From Bacillota bacterium (GTDB lineage Bacteria; Bacillota; Bacilli; Paenibacillales; UBA4045): 64,000 nt of DNA. Below, one piece after another: positions 18,838-26,732 of this stretch (the first letter of the stretch is position 1; each line of letters opens with the position of its first letter). The position numbers and the translations under genes were made by a program. The notes below the pieces were generated by a model. It saw only the letters and a list, made by a program, of their open reading frames with translations. It had not been told where the DNA came from and did not search any database. Where the stretch lies: the NCBI GenBank assembly GCA_023441055.1, contig JAEZQY010000053.1, forward strand, positions 1 through 64,000. The letters run 5' to 3'.

Positions 18838-19611
18838 TCAAAACGTGATCGATAAGCCACCGTCCACCGGCAGGATCGCTCCTTGAATATAGGAGGCTTC
18901 CTCGGACGCTAGGAATAGAATCGCGCGTGCAACCTCATGCGGCAATCCCGGTCGTGCGAGAGCGATCTTGCGCTGCTCGACATAATATCGTTGGAAATCT
19001 TCCGTCTCCAGCTCATTCACGCCGCCGATCACCGACAGCGCAGTATCGATGAAGCCCGGTGCTACGCCGTTGACCCGAATCCCGTAAGGTGACAGCTCGA
19101 GCGCGGTGCCGCGTGTTAATTGGTCCAGCGCCCCCTTGGCCGCATTGTAGTGGCTCGACTTCATCAGCGCTCGCACTCCGTTGATGGACGATACATTAAC
19201 GACTGCACCTCCGGCTGCCGCCTTCATGGCGCGCGCTGCATACTTGGTACACCAGTAAGCACCGCTGACGATCGTATCGAATACCGCTCGCCACCGCTCG
19301 GTGCTCTCCTCTAAGAAATCGCTCTCATAGAACATCGCGGCATTGTTCACCAGCACATCGATCCGCCCTGTAAGCGACATCGCTTGTTCCATCAACCGCT
19401 CAACGTCTGCCTCAACGGATACATCGGTCGCGATAAACTCAACTCGCCCTTTATATTGCGAAAGCCGAAGTAAGGCGTCGGCACCGCTCTTCGCGCTGCG
19501 CCCTGCCAGGACTACATAAGCACCCTCTTCAGCGAAGTGCTCCGCGGTTTCCAGTCCGATACCTGTTGCACCACCTGTAATAATCACCGTTCGGCCATCA
19601 AACCGGCTCAT
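18838..19611 (-). CDS. Short-chain dehydrogenase/reductase (SDR)
   Basis: 257 residues, classical SDR: cofactor motif TGGATGIG at 12-19, NNAA at about 89-92, catalytic S142, Y155 and K159 (YNAAK), and the C-terminal GAILPVDGG. In the operon context it is a good candidate for oxidation of a free aldose (for example L-fucose) to the lactone, or for oxidation of a keto-deoxy acid. Which of the two dehydrogenases (SDR or zinc enzyme) does which step cannot be told from sequence. Confidence 0.9.
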   Translation of the reverse strand: MSRFDGRTVIITGGATGIGLETAEHFAEEGAYVVLAGRSAKSGADALLRLSQYKGRVEFIATDVSVEADVERLMEQAMSLTGRIDVLVNNAAMFYESDFLEESTERWRAVFDTIVSGAYWCTKYAARAMKAAAGGAVVNVSSINGVRALMKSSHYNAAKGALDQLTRGTALELSPYGIRVNGVAPGFIDTALSVIGGVNELETEDFQRYYVEQRKIALARPGLPHEVARAILFLASEEASYIQGAILPVDGGLSITF

Positions 19612-19651
19612 TGTATATCCCTCCAGTTTCTCAGTCTACCATTCCGCGTAT

Positions 19652-20362
19652 TCAGTGCGGCAGCAGTGTGCCCGTATAATTGCGGGGATAAGCCTTGGCG
19701 CGCACGAAGCCTTCCGCATATCGAACACCGCTCTGAATGCCGCGGAATCTGGACATCACTTCGATCATCTCGATGGCGTTGGACCCATATTGTTCCTGCA
19801 GCCAGTCCCCAACCTGACTAACATGCTTACCTAACATCTCTTTCTTCGTGTTCATCGTGTCCGTAATATCGACGTATTCGTCCGGTTGGAAGCCGATGCC
19901 TGCGACACTATCGATGAAATATACGACAGGGATTCGTTCGAGCGGTTTACTCGCAGTAACAATGTTAGGTACAGTCGTGATAATCGCCACATCATTCGCC
20001 ACCTGCCCCGTAATCGTATGGTCAGGATTGTATAGATCCTGCGGCCAGTGCGTCAGCACAACGTCGGCTTTACTGCTGCGCATCGCTTCGATGAACGCCA
20101 GCCTGACATCAGCTGTATCGAACAGAAACTCGTCCGGATAATTCAGCCAGAGCAGCCTCGCACCGATAACTTCTGCTGCAGCAATCGCTTCCTTCCTGCG
20201 AATTTCAGCAATTTCCGCCTTGGGCAACACCGGTGAACCGACCTCACCATTCGTTGCCACCGCAATCGTCACTTGATCTCCGCGAGCCGCATATTTGGCC
20301 AATGTTCCGCCACACAATATTTCTGCATCATCTGGATGTGCCACTATTGCAAGTACATGCAT
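19652..20362 (-). CDS. PIG-L family deacetylase (LmbE-like)
   Basis: 236 residues. The zinc motif AHPDDAE is at 8-14, with a third ligand likely in NPDHTITG near residue 112. The family removes N-acetyl groups from GlcNAc derivatives and other amides. First gene of the minus-strand operon, directly behind the GntR-controlled promoter; it would process an N-acetylated sugar released together with fucose. Substrate not determined. Confidence 0.9.
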   Translation of the reverse strand: MHVLAIVAHPDDAEILCGGTLAKYAARGDQVTIAVATNGEVGSPVLPKAEIAEIRRKEAIAAAEVIGARLLWLNYPDEFLFDTADVRLAFIEAMRSSKADVVLTHWPQDLYNPDHTITGQVANDVAIITTVPNIVTASKPLERIPVVYFIDSVAGIGFQPDEYVDITDTMNTKKEMLGKHVSQVGDWLQEQYGSNAIEMIEVMSRFRGIQSGVRYAEGFVRAKAYPRNYTGTLLPH

Positions 20363-20403
20363 GCCATGACCTTCTTTCCTTATTTACTCAAAATATTGAA
20401 TCA

Positions 20404-20433
20404 ATCATAACTCCACTTATAATTGATTGTCAA
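20404..20433 (-). promoter_or_regulatory. Promoter of the PIG-L/SDR/dehydratase operon
   Basis: On the minus strand, -35 TTGACA (20428-20433) and -10 TATGAT (20404-20409) with an 18-base spacer. The -35 lies inside the palindrome at 20425-20438, a position that suits repression by the divergent GntR-family regulator. Confidence 0.65.
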
Positions 20434-20438
20434 CAATC
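20425..20438. promoter_or_regulatory. Candidate GntR (FCD) operator over the operon -35
   Basis: The sequence GATTGTCAACAATC has palindromic outer arms and contains TTGT-CA-ACAA, which fits the T-x-G-T...A-C-x-A consensus known for FadR-subfamily GntR regulators. It overlaps the minus-strand -35 box. Confidence 0.55.
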
Positions 20439-20440
20439 TA

Positions 20441-20465
20441 CAAACGATCGTTGAACGATCGTTTG
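20441..20465. promoter_or_regulatory. Perfect 25-bp palindrome over the gntR promoter
   Basis: Arms CAAACGATCGTT and AACGATCGTTTG around one central G, so AACGATCGTT also occurs twice as a direct repeat. It overlaps the -35 of gntR and lies just upstream of the divergent operon's -35. The composition differs from the neighbouring FCD-type site and looks more like a TetR-type operator. Confidence 0.55.
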
Positions 20466-20479
20466 TTATCATGTATACT
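20451..20479 (+). promoter_or_regulatory. gntR promoter
   Basis: -35 TTGAAC (20451-20456), 17-base spacer, -10 TATACT (20474-20479). The 25-bp palindrome covers the -35, which suggests autoregulation or control by another repressor. Confidence 0.65.
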
Positions 20480-20520
20480 CATTAAATAGAACGATAGCCA
20501 TTAAGGAGCGATATATAGAT

Positions 20521-21192
20521 ATGAAGCCACATCAATTCAAAACCCAGGAGAACCTGTCCTTGCGTCAGCGAATTTTCTCCGATATTCGAGCTGCCATCCT
20601 GAGCGGCCATCTTAAGCCGGGTGACAAGCTTCGCGAACAAGATATTTCCGCACAGATGTCTGTCAGTCGCGGGCCGCTGCGCGAAGCACTGCGCGATCTA
20701 GAGGCAATTGGGCTTGTCGTCAGTCAGCCGTACCGGGAAACCGTTGTCGCCGATGTACATCTGGATGAAGTCGTCGGACTGCTTATTCCAATCCGTCTTC
20801 GGCTTGAGCTGTTCGTGCTGAAACAGCATAGGGAACTGCTAGATGATGATTTGTTCAGCGACTTGGAACAGATCGTTGCGGACATGAGGCGTGCGGCCGA
20901 AGTGGAGGATTTACTTGCACTTGTTGAAGCCGATATCCGATTCCACGAAGCCATAGTCGCGCTGGACAAGACGTCCTACGCCCAACAAATTTGGCTCAGT
21001 ATCGTGAATCGGCTTCGGCTGCATTTTATTAAGAACACTGGGGTATTCTCCGATCTTCACAGGGTGCCTGATGAACATCAGGAGCTGATAGAGACACTGC
21101 GGACGTACGATGAAGCAACGGTAGCCCAAGTTTGGGAAAGCCATATTCGGGACGAGGATTGCCTGTTGTGCTTTAGAATAAATCAAGACTAA
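20521..21192 (+). CDS. GntR-family transcriptional regulator, FCD (FadR) subfamily
   Basis: 223 residues. An N-terminal winged helix (about 12-75, with LREQDISAQMSVSRGPLREALRDLEAIGLV) is followed by an all-helical FCD ligand-binding domain with conserved D/H metal-binding positions (EADIRFHEAIV, HQELIETL and the final SHIRD). This subfamily typically senses sugar acids or other carboxylates. It is divergent from the sugar-acid operon, its probable target. The AAGGAG site is 12 bases before the ATG, a little far but the only good one. Confidence 0.92.
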   Translation: MKPHQFKTQENLSLRQRIFSDIRAAILSGHLKPGDKLREQDISAQMSVSRGPLREALRDLEAIGLVVSQPYRETVVADVHLDEVVGLLIPIRLRLELFVLKQHRELLDDDLFSDLEQIVADMRRAAEVEDLLALVEADIRFHEAIVALDKTSYAQQIWLSIVNRLRLHFIKNTGVFSDLHRVPDEHQELIETLRTYDEATVAQVWESHIRDEDCLLCFRINQD

Positions 21193-21207
21193 GAGGGAGT
21201 GTACGTC

Positions 21208-22278
21208 TTGTCCATAGAACTCCAATCACTGCTGAACCGTCATCACGGCGAATATGCTGTATTACCAGGGACTGACGGCTCCTCCCTGCTCGTGCTGCCT
21301 CGCAGCGGCAGACTGCTCGGCCTAGTCCCCAATCAAGCTAACGCGGTCTTGCCCTTCTGGACGCCTGCTATATCCGCATCTCCAGAACACTGGAACGTTG
21401 GCGGCGACCGTACCTGGATCAGCCCCGAGCTGGAATATTTCGTCGATACCAATGGACAGTACATTGTTCCTCATAGCCTTGATCCCGGCAATTGGTCCCT
21501 TGAGGTGTCAACAACAGAGGAGATTAGGCTTCGTATGAATGGTGTGATCCGTCATCGAACCACTTCATTACCTATACAACTTCATATCAGCAAGCGCTTC
21601 TCCCATCTACCGAATCCATTGCTCCAGAATTACTCTACAAGATCGCTGGCTGAGCATTCAGTAAGCTATGCAGGTTGTCAGATAATCACCGAACTTTCGC
21701 TAGAACCAGTGGGTGATGCAGATCACCTCGCCGGAGCGGGGGCAGATGGTTATTGCAGCTTGTGGAGCATTATGCAGCTGCCTCCTGACGGAGCCGCGCT
21801 AATCCCTACACTTGGCAAAGCGCAGCCGCTCATCATGTTCGCTGATGGTCAGCCTGATGCGATTCACTGCTCCCCCCATGGCACATCTATTTCATGTGGC
21901 GGACACGTTAAATTCAAGCTGTCCTTCGATGCTATTGCCTCAACAGGACGATTCAGCTACATAAGACGCCTCAGCGGTGATCGAAGCACACTGATTATTC
22001 GCCAGTTTGCCGTCCAACCCGCAGCGGTGTATCCGGACTATCCGCCTGACGAACCCTACTATCGCGGCTCATGCGTGCAAGTGTTCAATGATGGCGGACA
22101 ATTAGGCAGCTTCGCAGAGCTGGAATATCATGCACCAGCCCTGCCAATCTGGCAGCCCGGACGGTCCACCGATCGTTCTGAGTTGTTCTACTATACCGGG
22201 CCTTCATCCGCCATAGCTCATATTGCCGAGCGTATGCTTGGCATGCCGCTACATGAGCAAATCAACAGCTTGTCCTAA
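21208..22278 (+). CDS. Galactose-mutarotase-like protein (DUF6786-like), function uncertain
   Basis: 356 residues, no signal peptide. The motif NVGGDRTWISPELEYF near the N-terminus, together with the beta-rich sequence, resembles galactose-mutarotase-like sandwich proteins of the DUF6786 type; this assignment is by eye. The best start is TTG at 21208 with GAGGGAG 8 bases upstream; a GTG at 21199 is too close to that site. It is 15 bases after gntR, probably cotranscribed, so a role as aldose epimerase for the same sugar is plausible. Its last 30 bases overlap the convergent esterase gene. Confidence 0.75.
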   Translation: MSIELQSLLNRHHGEYAVLPGTDGSSLLVLPRSGRLLGLVPNQANAVLPFWTPAISASPEHWNVGGDRTWISPELEYFVDTNGQYIVPHSLDPGNWSLEVSTTEEIRLRMNGVIRHRTTSLPIQLHISKRFSHLPNPLLQNYSTRSLAEHSVSYAGCQIITELSLEPVGDADHLAGAGADGYCSLWSIMQLPPDGAALIPTLGKAQPLIMFADGQPDAIHCSPHGTSISCGGHVKFKLSFDAIASTGRFSYIRRLSGDRSTLIIRQFAVQPAAVYPDYPPDEPYYRGSCVQVFNDGGQLGSFAELEYHAPALPIWQPGRSTDRSELFYYTGPSSAIAHIAERMLGMPLHEQINSLS

Positions 22279-23691
22279 GCGCCTTCCAATATACTCATTG
22301 ACGAATGGACTCGGATGAATAGGATCGTCGAACAACAGTTCATAATCAAGCAAGCCATCGCGTACACAGCGCTCAAAGTAACACGCAAAATCAATAAAGC
22401 CGACGCCGCTTTCCTGGGAGAACGCACGTACTGTTGTGTAATAGTCTCTGTAGCTTATTGGAGCCGAAGGTTCGTCTTCGAACACAATTCGCTTATCCCC
22501 CGGCGTCGTCAGCAACAGAAAGTCAGTGCGCTTCTGACCGTCTTCATTCAGATGCCGACTGAGCTTGCATATCAGAGCATGCAAGTTGCTCGTGAATACC
22601 GTAAGCGACGTCTGACGAAGATACTCATTAACAATCGGCGCTTGGATCACGACGAGCGTTGGTGTGAAGGGAACATACCGAAGCAATTGCGCAATATGCG
22701 CTTGAGATTCATCGTTATAGCTTGGCGTGCCATCCCCCAACCATTGACCGACCGTATGACCACCCATGGAGAAATTGCGAATGTTGTTGCCGTCCTGCAC
22801 TACGCCGCGCAATGCGACAACTGGACAGGACAACAGAGCATGCTCCTGATCGTAGGATCTCGCATCCGACTGCGCTCCTGCGTGAGAGAATCGCAGTCGG
22901 CCTCTCCTCTTATGACCATAATCAATGCAATACACGACTTCCTCTTGGTAACTGGCACAGTAAGTATCAATCATAACACGCCGTCCCTGCACAACTTCCG
23001 CTTCATTGCTATCGACGGGGATATGACGGCCTGAAGCCAGCCGCGATACGACAGGATACCCTTCGCGCTGAGGATACAACAATCGCTCTGTCAGCCCCGT
23101 GCTACCTCTGTCCGGCTCGAAGCTCACCTCAAGCCTCGCTCCCCAACTACCCTTAACAACTGCAATATAGAGCCTAGATGCATAGGTCGTCATATCCCAG
23201 TACAAGACGGAGCCCGCATTCGGATGCTCCGGCAGTGTAATCATGTCCTCGCTGAATTTGTGATCCGTTACGAGGTAACCCCAGGTTTCGCGGTGTTGCT
23301 GCTCGCTCCCCCTAGGTGAATAGAAGCCTGCCGCTGCGCACTTATCGCCAATCGGCCGTGTCATCCGCCGCAAATTGCCCTCGCTCGGAACAAAGCCTGC
23401 TGTCGGGTGATTCTCTACCTGACTGGGATTCGCAATATTCCAGCCGTATTTGCCAATGATGTGTCTTCTTAACCGACTGTAGAAGCCATTGCTGTATGGA
23501 GCGGCCATATGAGGGCGGCTAGCCGTATGATCATCATATTCCGGCGATCCTTGACCCCATCCGTGGCTGTCTCCTAGCAGCATTACCTCTGCATCTGTTG
23601 TCATATGGGCTCTTCGTCTCTCAGTCAGCGCAGGGAAGCTGCCAGCCGTAAGATTAATGGCATATTGCGCGAAGAAGTTCAGCTCATCCAC
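22249..23691 (-). CDS. SGNH/GDSL-type hydrolase, probable carbohydrate esterase
   Basis: 480 residues. The nucleophile block is GDSHGWG near residue 40, and the C-terminal DDPIHPSPF holds the catalytic D-x-x-H. A central domain of about 250 residues is inserted between them and resembles a beta-sandwich. No signal peptide. Family members remove acetyl groups from sugars. Last gene of cluster B, 19 bases after the two-barrel protein gene. The 3' end overlaps the convergent mutarotase-like gene by 30 bases. Confidence 0.82.
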   Translation of the reverse strand: MDELNFFAQYAINLTAGSFPALTERRRAHMTTDAEVMLLGDSHGWGQGSPEYDDHTASRPHMAAPYSNGFYSRLRRHIIGKYGWNIANPSQVENHPTAGFVPSEGNLRRMTRPIGDKCAAAGFYSPRGSEQQHRETWGYLVTDHKFSEDMITLPEHPNAGSVLYWDMTTYASRLYIAVVKGSWGARLEVSFEPDRGSTGLTERLLYPQREGYPVVSRLASGRHIPVDSNEAEVVQGRRVMIDTYCASYQEEVVYCIDYGHKRRGRLRFSHAGAQSDARSYDQEHALLSCPVVALRGVVQDGNNIRNFSMGGHTVGQWLGDGTPSYNDESQAHIAQLLRYVPFTPTLVVIQAPIVNEYLRQTSLTVFTSNLHALICKLSRHLNEDGQKRTDFLLLTTPGDKRIVFEDEPSAPISYRDYYTTVRAFSQESGVGFIDFACYFERCVRDGLLDYELLFDDPIHPSPFVNEYIGRRLGQAVDLLM

Positions 23692-23710
23692 GCCTTATCT
23701 TCCCCTCTTA

Positions 23711-26692
23711 TTAATTAAGTTTCAATCGATCTAAGTAAACTTCGTTCCAGTTATCATACAAGGCATCCAAACACACAAATCCAGAACGATCTTCATTCGC
23801 ATGATCCGCTATAAGCTTCGTCGCAGCTTCGGCAATAGCGAGAGGTGATGACGCGATTGGACAATGCTGATCATAATATTGACCGTAGTCATCGATCCCA
23901 GGCATACTAAGCAGGAAGCCGTCAATATGCGCCTTGTGCTTAGCCAATACAGCTTCAGGCTGTTCTCCTAATGCGATGCTATGAGCCAGATTGTAGGCAA
24001 CCTTAAGGTTAGGAATGTGCAGCCTCTTAACGAAATTCACAGTGTCCTCTGTTGACTTCAATAATCGGCCCTTCGTGCCATTCTGAAGGTAAATGGTAAT
24101 GCCGTGCATTGCAGCATCTTCACAAATTCCCTTCAGCGACTCTGCCATCTGTTCGATTGCTGCTTCTACGGTAATATGATTCTCCGCATTGCGATGCAGA
24201 ATGAAGATGGCTTTCGTACAATTGAATAATGCGGCCTTCTTGAACGTTAACGCGATTAACTTCCTGTTCTCCTCATAACGATCTTTGATATTATTCAATA
24301 ACGACAGCTGCGGATAGTGATTAAGCATGCTGGAGAAATCGACAATAACCTCAACCTTGCGCCGTTGAACGAACGCCGCTTCCTGTCTCAGCCACTCGAA
24401 CTCCTTCTCCATCAGATAAGCTGCGTCCAGCTTGACACCTTGAAAATGATGCTTAAACGTCGGCTTAGTCAATAGCTCCGTCTTCAAGGAGCTTATGCTT
24501 CTAACGGCCAGAAATCGCCCTTGCGTACAATCGCTGGGGAAGCTGATCGCTTGTGTATGAAACGTCCATTCGCTGGTCTCTAATCGAAACATTCGAATAT
24601 CCGCTGGCTTAATCGTCAAGCTCCCAGTTCCTTCTTCCATCTCTCCCTCACACATAAACTCCTTCGCGTAGTATCCAGGCAAGCTCTCCGGCAAGCTTGG
24701 AACCGCCAATTCAGCCTTAATCGATAATCGATATTGGTTGCTGACGAAGTCAAACCTTTGGATCGCGGAGCTATTATTCACAACCGCCGCTAAGAAGGTG
24801 CCGTCCTCGCAAATATTGAAAATACACTGAAGACTGCCGCTGTTGATGTCAACCACTTTCAATTCATTGAGGCAATCACCAACATACTGCTTGACCGCGG
24901 AGAGCAAATCGTAATACATCGGCAATTCCTTGCCGTCAACATTGTCTGCAGCCGTCATAATTTTCTCTGTAACGATATCCTCGCCGATCAAATATTTCGT
25001 TTCCCTCTCCTCTAGCTTACATACATGCAATTTATGCAAGTTCAGTCCGAAGCGAGAGGCAATAAAGCTAACCTTACCCAGCCCTAAAGAATGACGCACA
25101 ATGAATGGCGAGCCTGTATCGGACAATCGAGCAACAACGTCCACACCATCCACCGGCTCGATCCGATACGCTTCATAGGCAGCCTCCTCAATGATCTCGC
25201 CGTTCAGCTGTATCCTCTCATCGGAATCATGCACTTGCGGCTCTCCTAGCTGCTTAATCCCTACAAAGGCTAATACTTCTTGTTCATATTGCTTAGGCAA
25301 TTGAGCGGATAGTATAAGATCTGCCGCAGCAACCAAATGCCCGCCGCCTTCTACGAATGCACGAAGCTTATCGTAAAGCTCAATATCGAGCGTGACCTTG
25401 CCTGCCATTATAATCGTATGATAGCTGTTCAATACGGGCTGTTCCGCATCAGAGAATATCACATCCGTCATATCTCCATATGGTGCAGCTGTCAGAAAAC
25501 CTCTCTCATCGCGGAAGAAGCCTGAATTCTCGTAACCGGGATATAACATCGTAAACAAAGCGTGCGTCTGGTAGTCCCCTTCCTCGTAAGGAAGGTTGCC
25601 CCACACCTTATAATATTCATGTGTATACAGATGTCTAGGCGGTGTCCAGCCATTGAAGAAGTCCATCATGAGCGCCACCGGTGTGTACATCACACCCGGA
25701 TAGCCATGCTCAGCAACGAATTGGACCGCCTCAGCTTGAAGTTGTCCAACCGGAGTCAGCTTAGTACCGGTGTCATCCGTTGCATCCAACATCGTATAAC
25801 CCGATTCCAGTCCTAATATATCGCAATTGTACATGTATTCAACGTACATAAGTCTGCGCAGCAGGCTCAAGCTGGTACCCGCGTCAGGTCCGAATTCGTA
25901 ACCGTTCTCCTTCCCCGCCCTGTCATAATCCTTGTAGCCGAAGCGGTTCCAGATCGAGGCATTGCCGAACCATAATAAGCCGTACTGCTTGCCGGTTCCT
26001 CTTAAGTAGGAGAACCACACATTCGCATTCGGGAGTGCCTGAGCCGTCTCTGCGCCGATCATAATTGTATTGCCTTCCTTAGCAAAATAGTGACTGAAGG
26101 TAAGCGAGCAAACAACAGACAACTGATTGTCGAAGTGATTCCCAAGCTGCTCGAAGTGGCGTTGGAAGTGTAAGTATTGACTCTTCCTGTCACGATCTAC
26201 GGGGCAGATCATTGGCGTATACGCACCAATATATCGCCCATCCTGCTCACCGTTATCGAAGCCCATAAACTTGTTGCCCAGAGTGTCCTTAAGATAAGCC
26301 GCTGCATGCTCAGGCACATCATATTCTCCCCATGACGAGCGATTCGACAACGACCCTGGTACATATCCCCAGATGTCGAAGATATACAGTCCTCGCGCCT
26401 TAACTTCATCAATAAAGGCATTCAGGTTAGGCGCATATAGAAATTTATAAAATAACCACAAAATCTCACCCAGTTTATAATGCTTCGTATAGAGGTCCAG
26501 TTGTTGATTAAAATCTTTAATAGCCCCTTCATCATCAAGCTCTATCGCCCGCATAGCAGGAAAGTGAATTTTATTGTCTAAGTCGCCGCGCGTAACTGCC
26601 TTCGCAAATCTCCTATTATATTCGATGTGATTTTCCGGCTCTACGTGATATACACGAATGCTCGATGAGAATTGATCCTTTGCGTTCACCAT
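23711..26692 (-). CDS. Two-barrel fusion: glycosidase-like TIM barrel, GATase-like domain, AP-endonuclease/isomerase-like barrel
   Basis: 993 residues, no signal peptide. Residues about 20-400 look like a TIM-barrel glycosidase with aromatic- and acid-rich motifs (GFDNGEQDGRY, YVEYMYNCDILGLESG). Residues about 420-600 resemble the class I glutamine-amidotransferase-like module found in large glycosidases (IIMAGKVTLDIELYDKLRAF then VEGGGHLV). The C-terminal 220 residues resemble a xylose-isomerase/AP-endonuclease-2-like TIM barrel (IYLQNGTKG, KVAYNLAHS). No family is assigned with certainty. Start ATG at 26692 has GGAGAGG upstream; the GTG five codons earlier lacks a site. It lies between the GH95 and esterase genes of cluster B. 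Confidence 0.75.
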   Translation of the reverse strand: MVNAKDQFSSSIRVYHVEPENHIEYNRRFAKAVTRGDLDNKIHFPAMRAIELDDEGAIKDFNQQLDLYTKHYKLGEILWLFYKFLYAPNLNAFIDEVKARGLYIFDIWGYVPGSLSNRSSWGEYDVPEHAAAYLKDTLGNKFMGFDNGEQDGRYIGAYTPMICPVDRDRKSQYLHFQRHFEQLGNHFDNQLSVVCSLTFSHYFAKEGNTIMIGAETAQALPNANVWFSYLRGTGKQYGLLWFGNASIWNRFGYKDYDRAGKENGYEFGPDAGTSLSLLRRLMYVEYMYNCDILGLESGYTMLDATDDTGTKLTPVGQLQAEAVQFVAEHGYPGVMYTPVALMMDFFNGWTPPRHLYTHEYYKVWGNLPYEEGDYQTHALFTMLYPGYENSGFFRDERGFLTAAPYGDMTDVIFSDAEQPVLNSYHTIIMAGKVTLDIELYDKLRAFVEGGGHLVAAADLILSAQLPKQYEQEVLAFVGIKQLGEPQVHDSDERIQLNGEIIEEAAYEAYRIEPVDGVDVVARLSDTGSPFIVRHSLGLGKVSFIASRFGLNLHKLHVCKLEERETKYLIGEDIVTEKIMTAADNVDGKELPMYYDLLSAVKQYVGDCLNELKVVDINSGSLQCIFNICEDGTFLAAVVNNSSAIQRFDFVSNQYRLSIKAELAVPSLPESLPGYYAKEFMCEGEMEEGTGSLTIKPADIRMFRLETSEWTFHTQAISFPSDCTQGRFLAVRSISSLKTELLTKPTFKHHFQGVKLDAAYLMEKEFEWLRQEAAFVQRRKVEVIVDFSSMLNHYPQLSLLNNIKDRYEENRKLIALTFKKAALFNCTKAIFILHRNAENHITVEAAIEQMAESLKGICEDAAMHGITIYLQNGTKGRLLKSTEDTVNFVKRLHIPNLKVAYNLAHSIALGEQPEAVLAKHKAHIDGFLLSMPGIDDYGQYYDQHCPIASSPLAIAEAATKLIADHANEDRSGFVCLDALYDNWNEVYLDRLKLN

Positions 26693-26732
26693 ACTCTTCC
26701 TCTCCACGAATCCAAATTAAATAAGCCCAATG

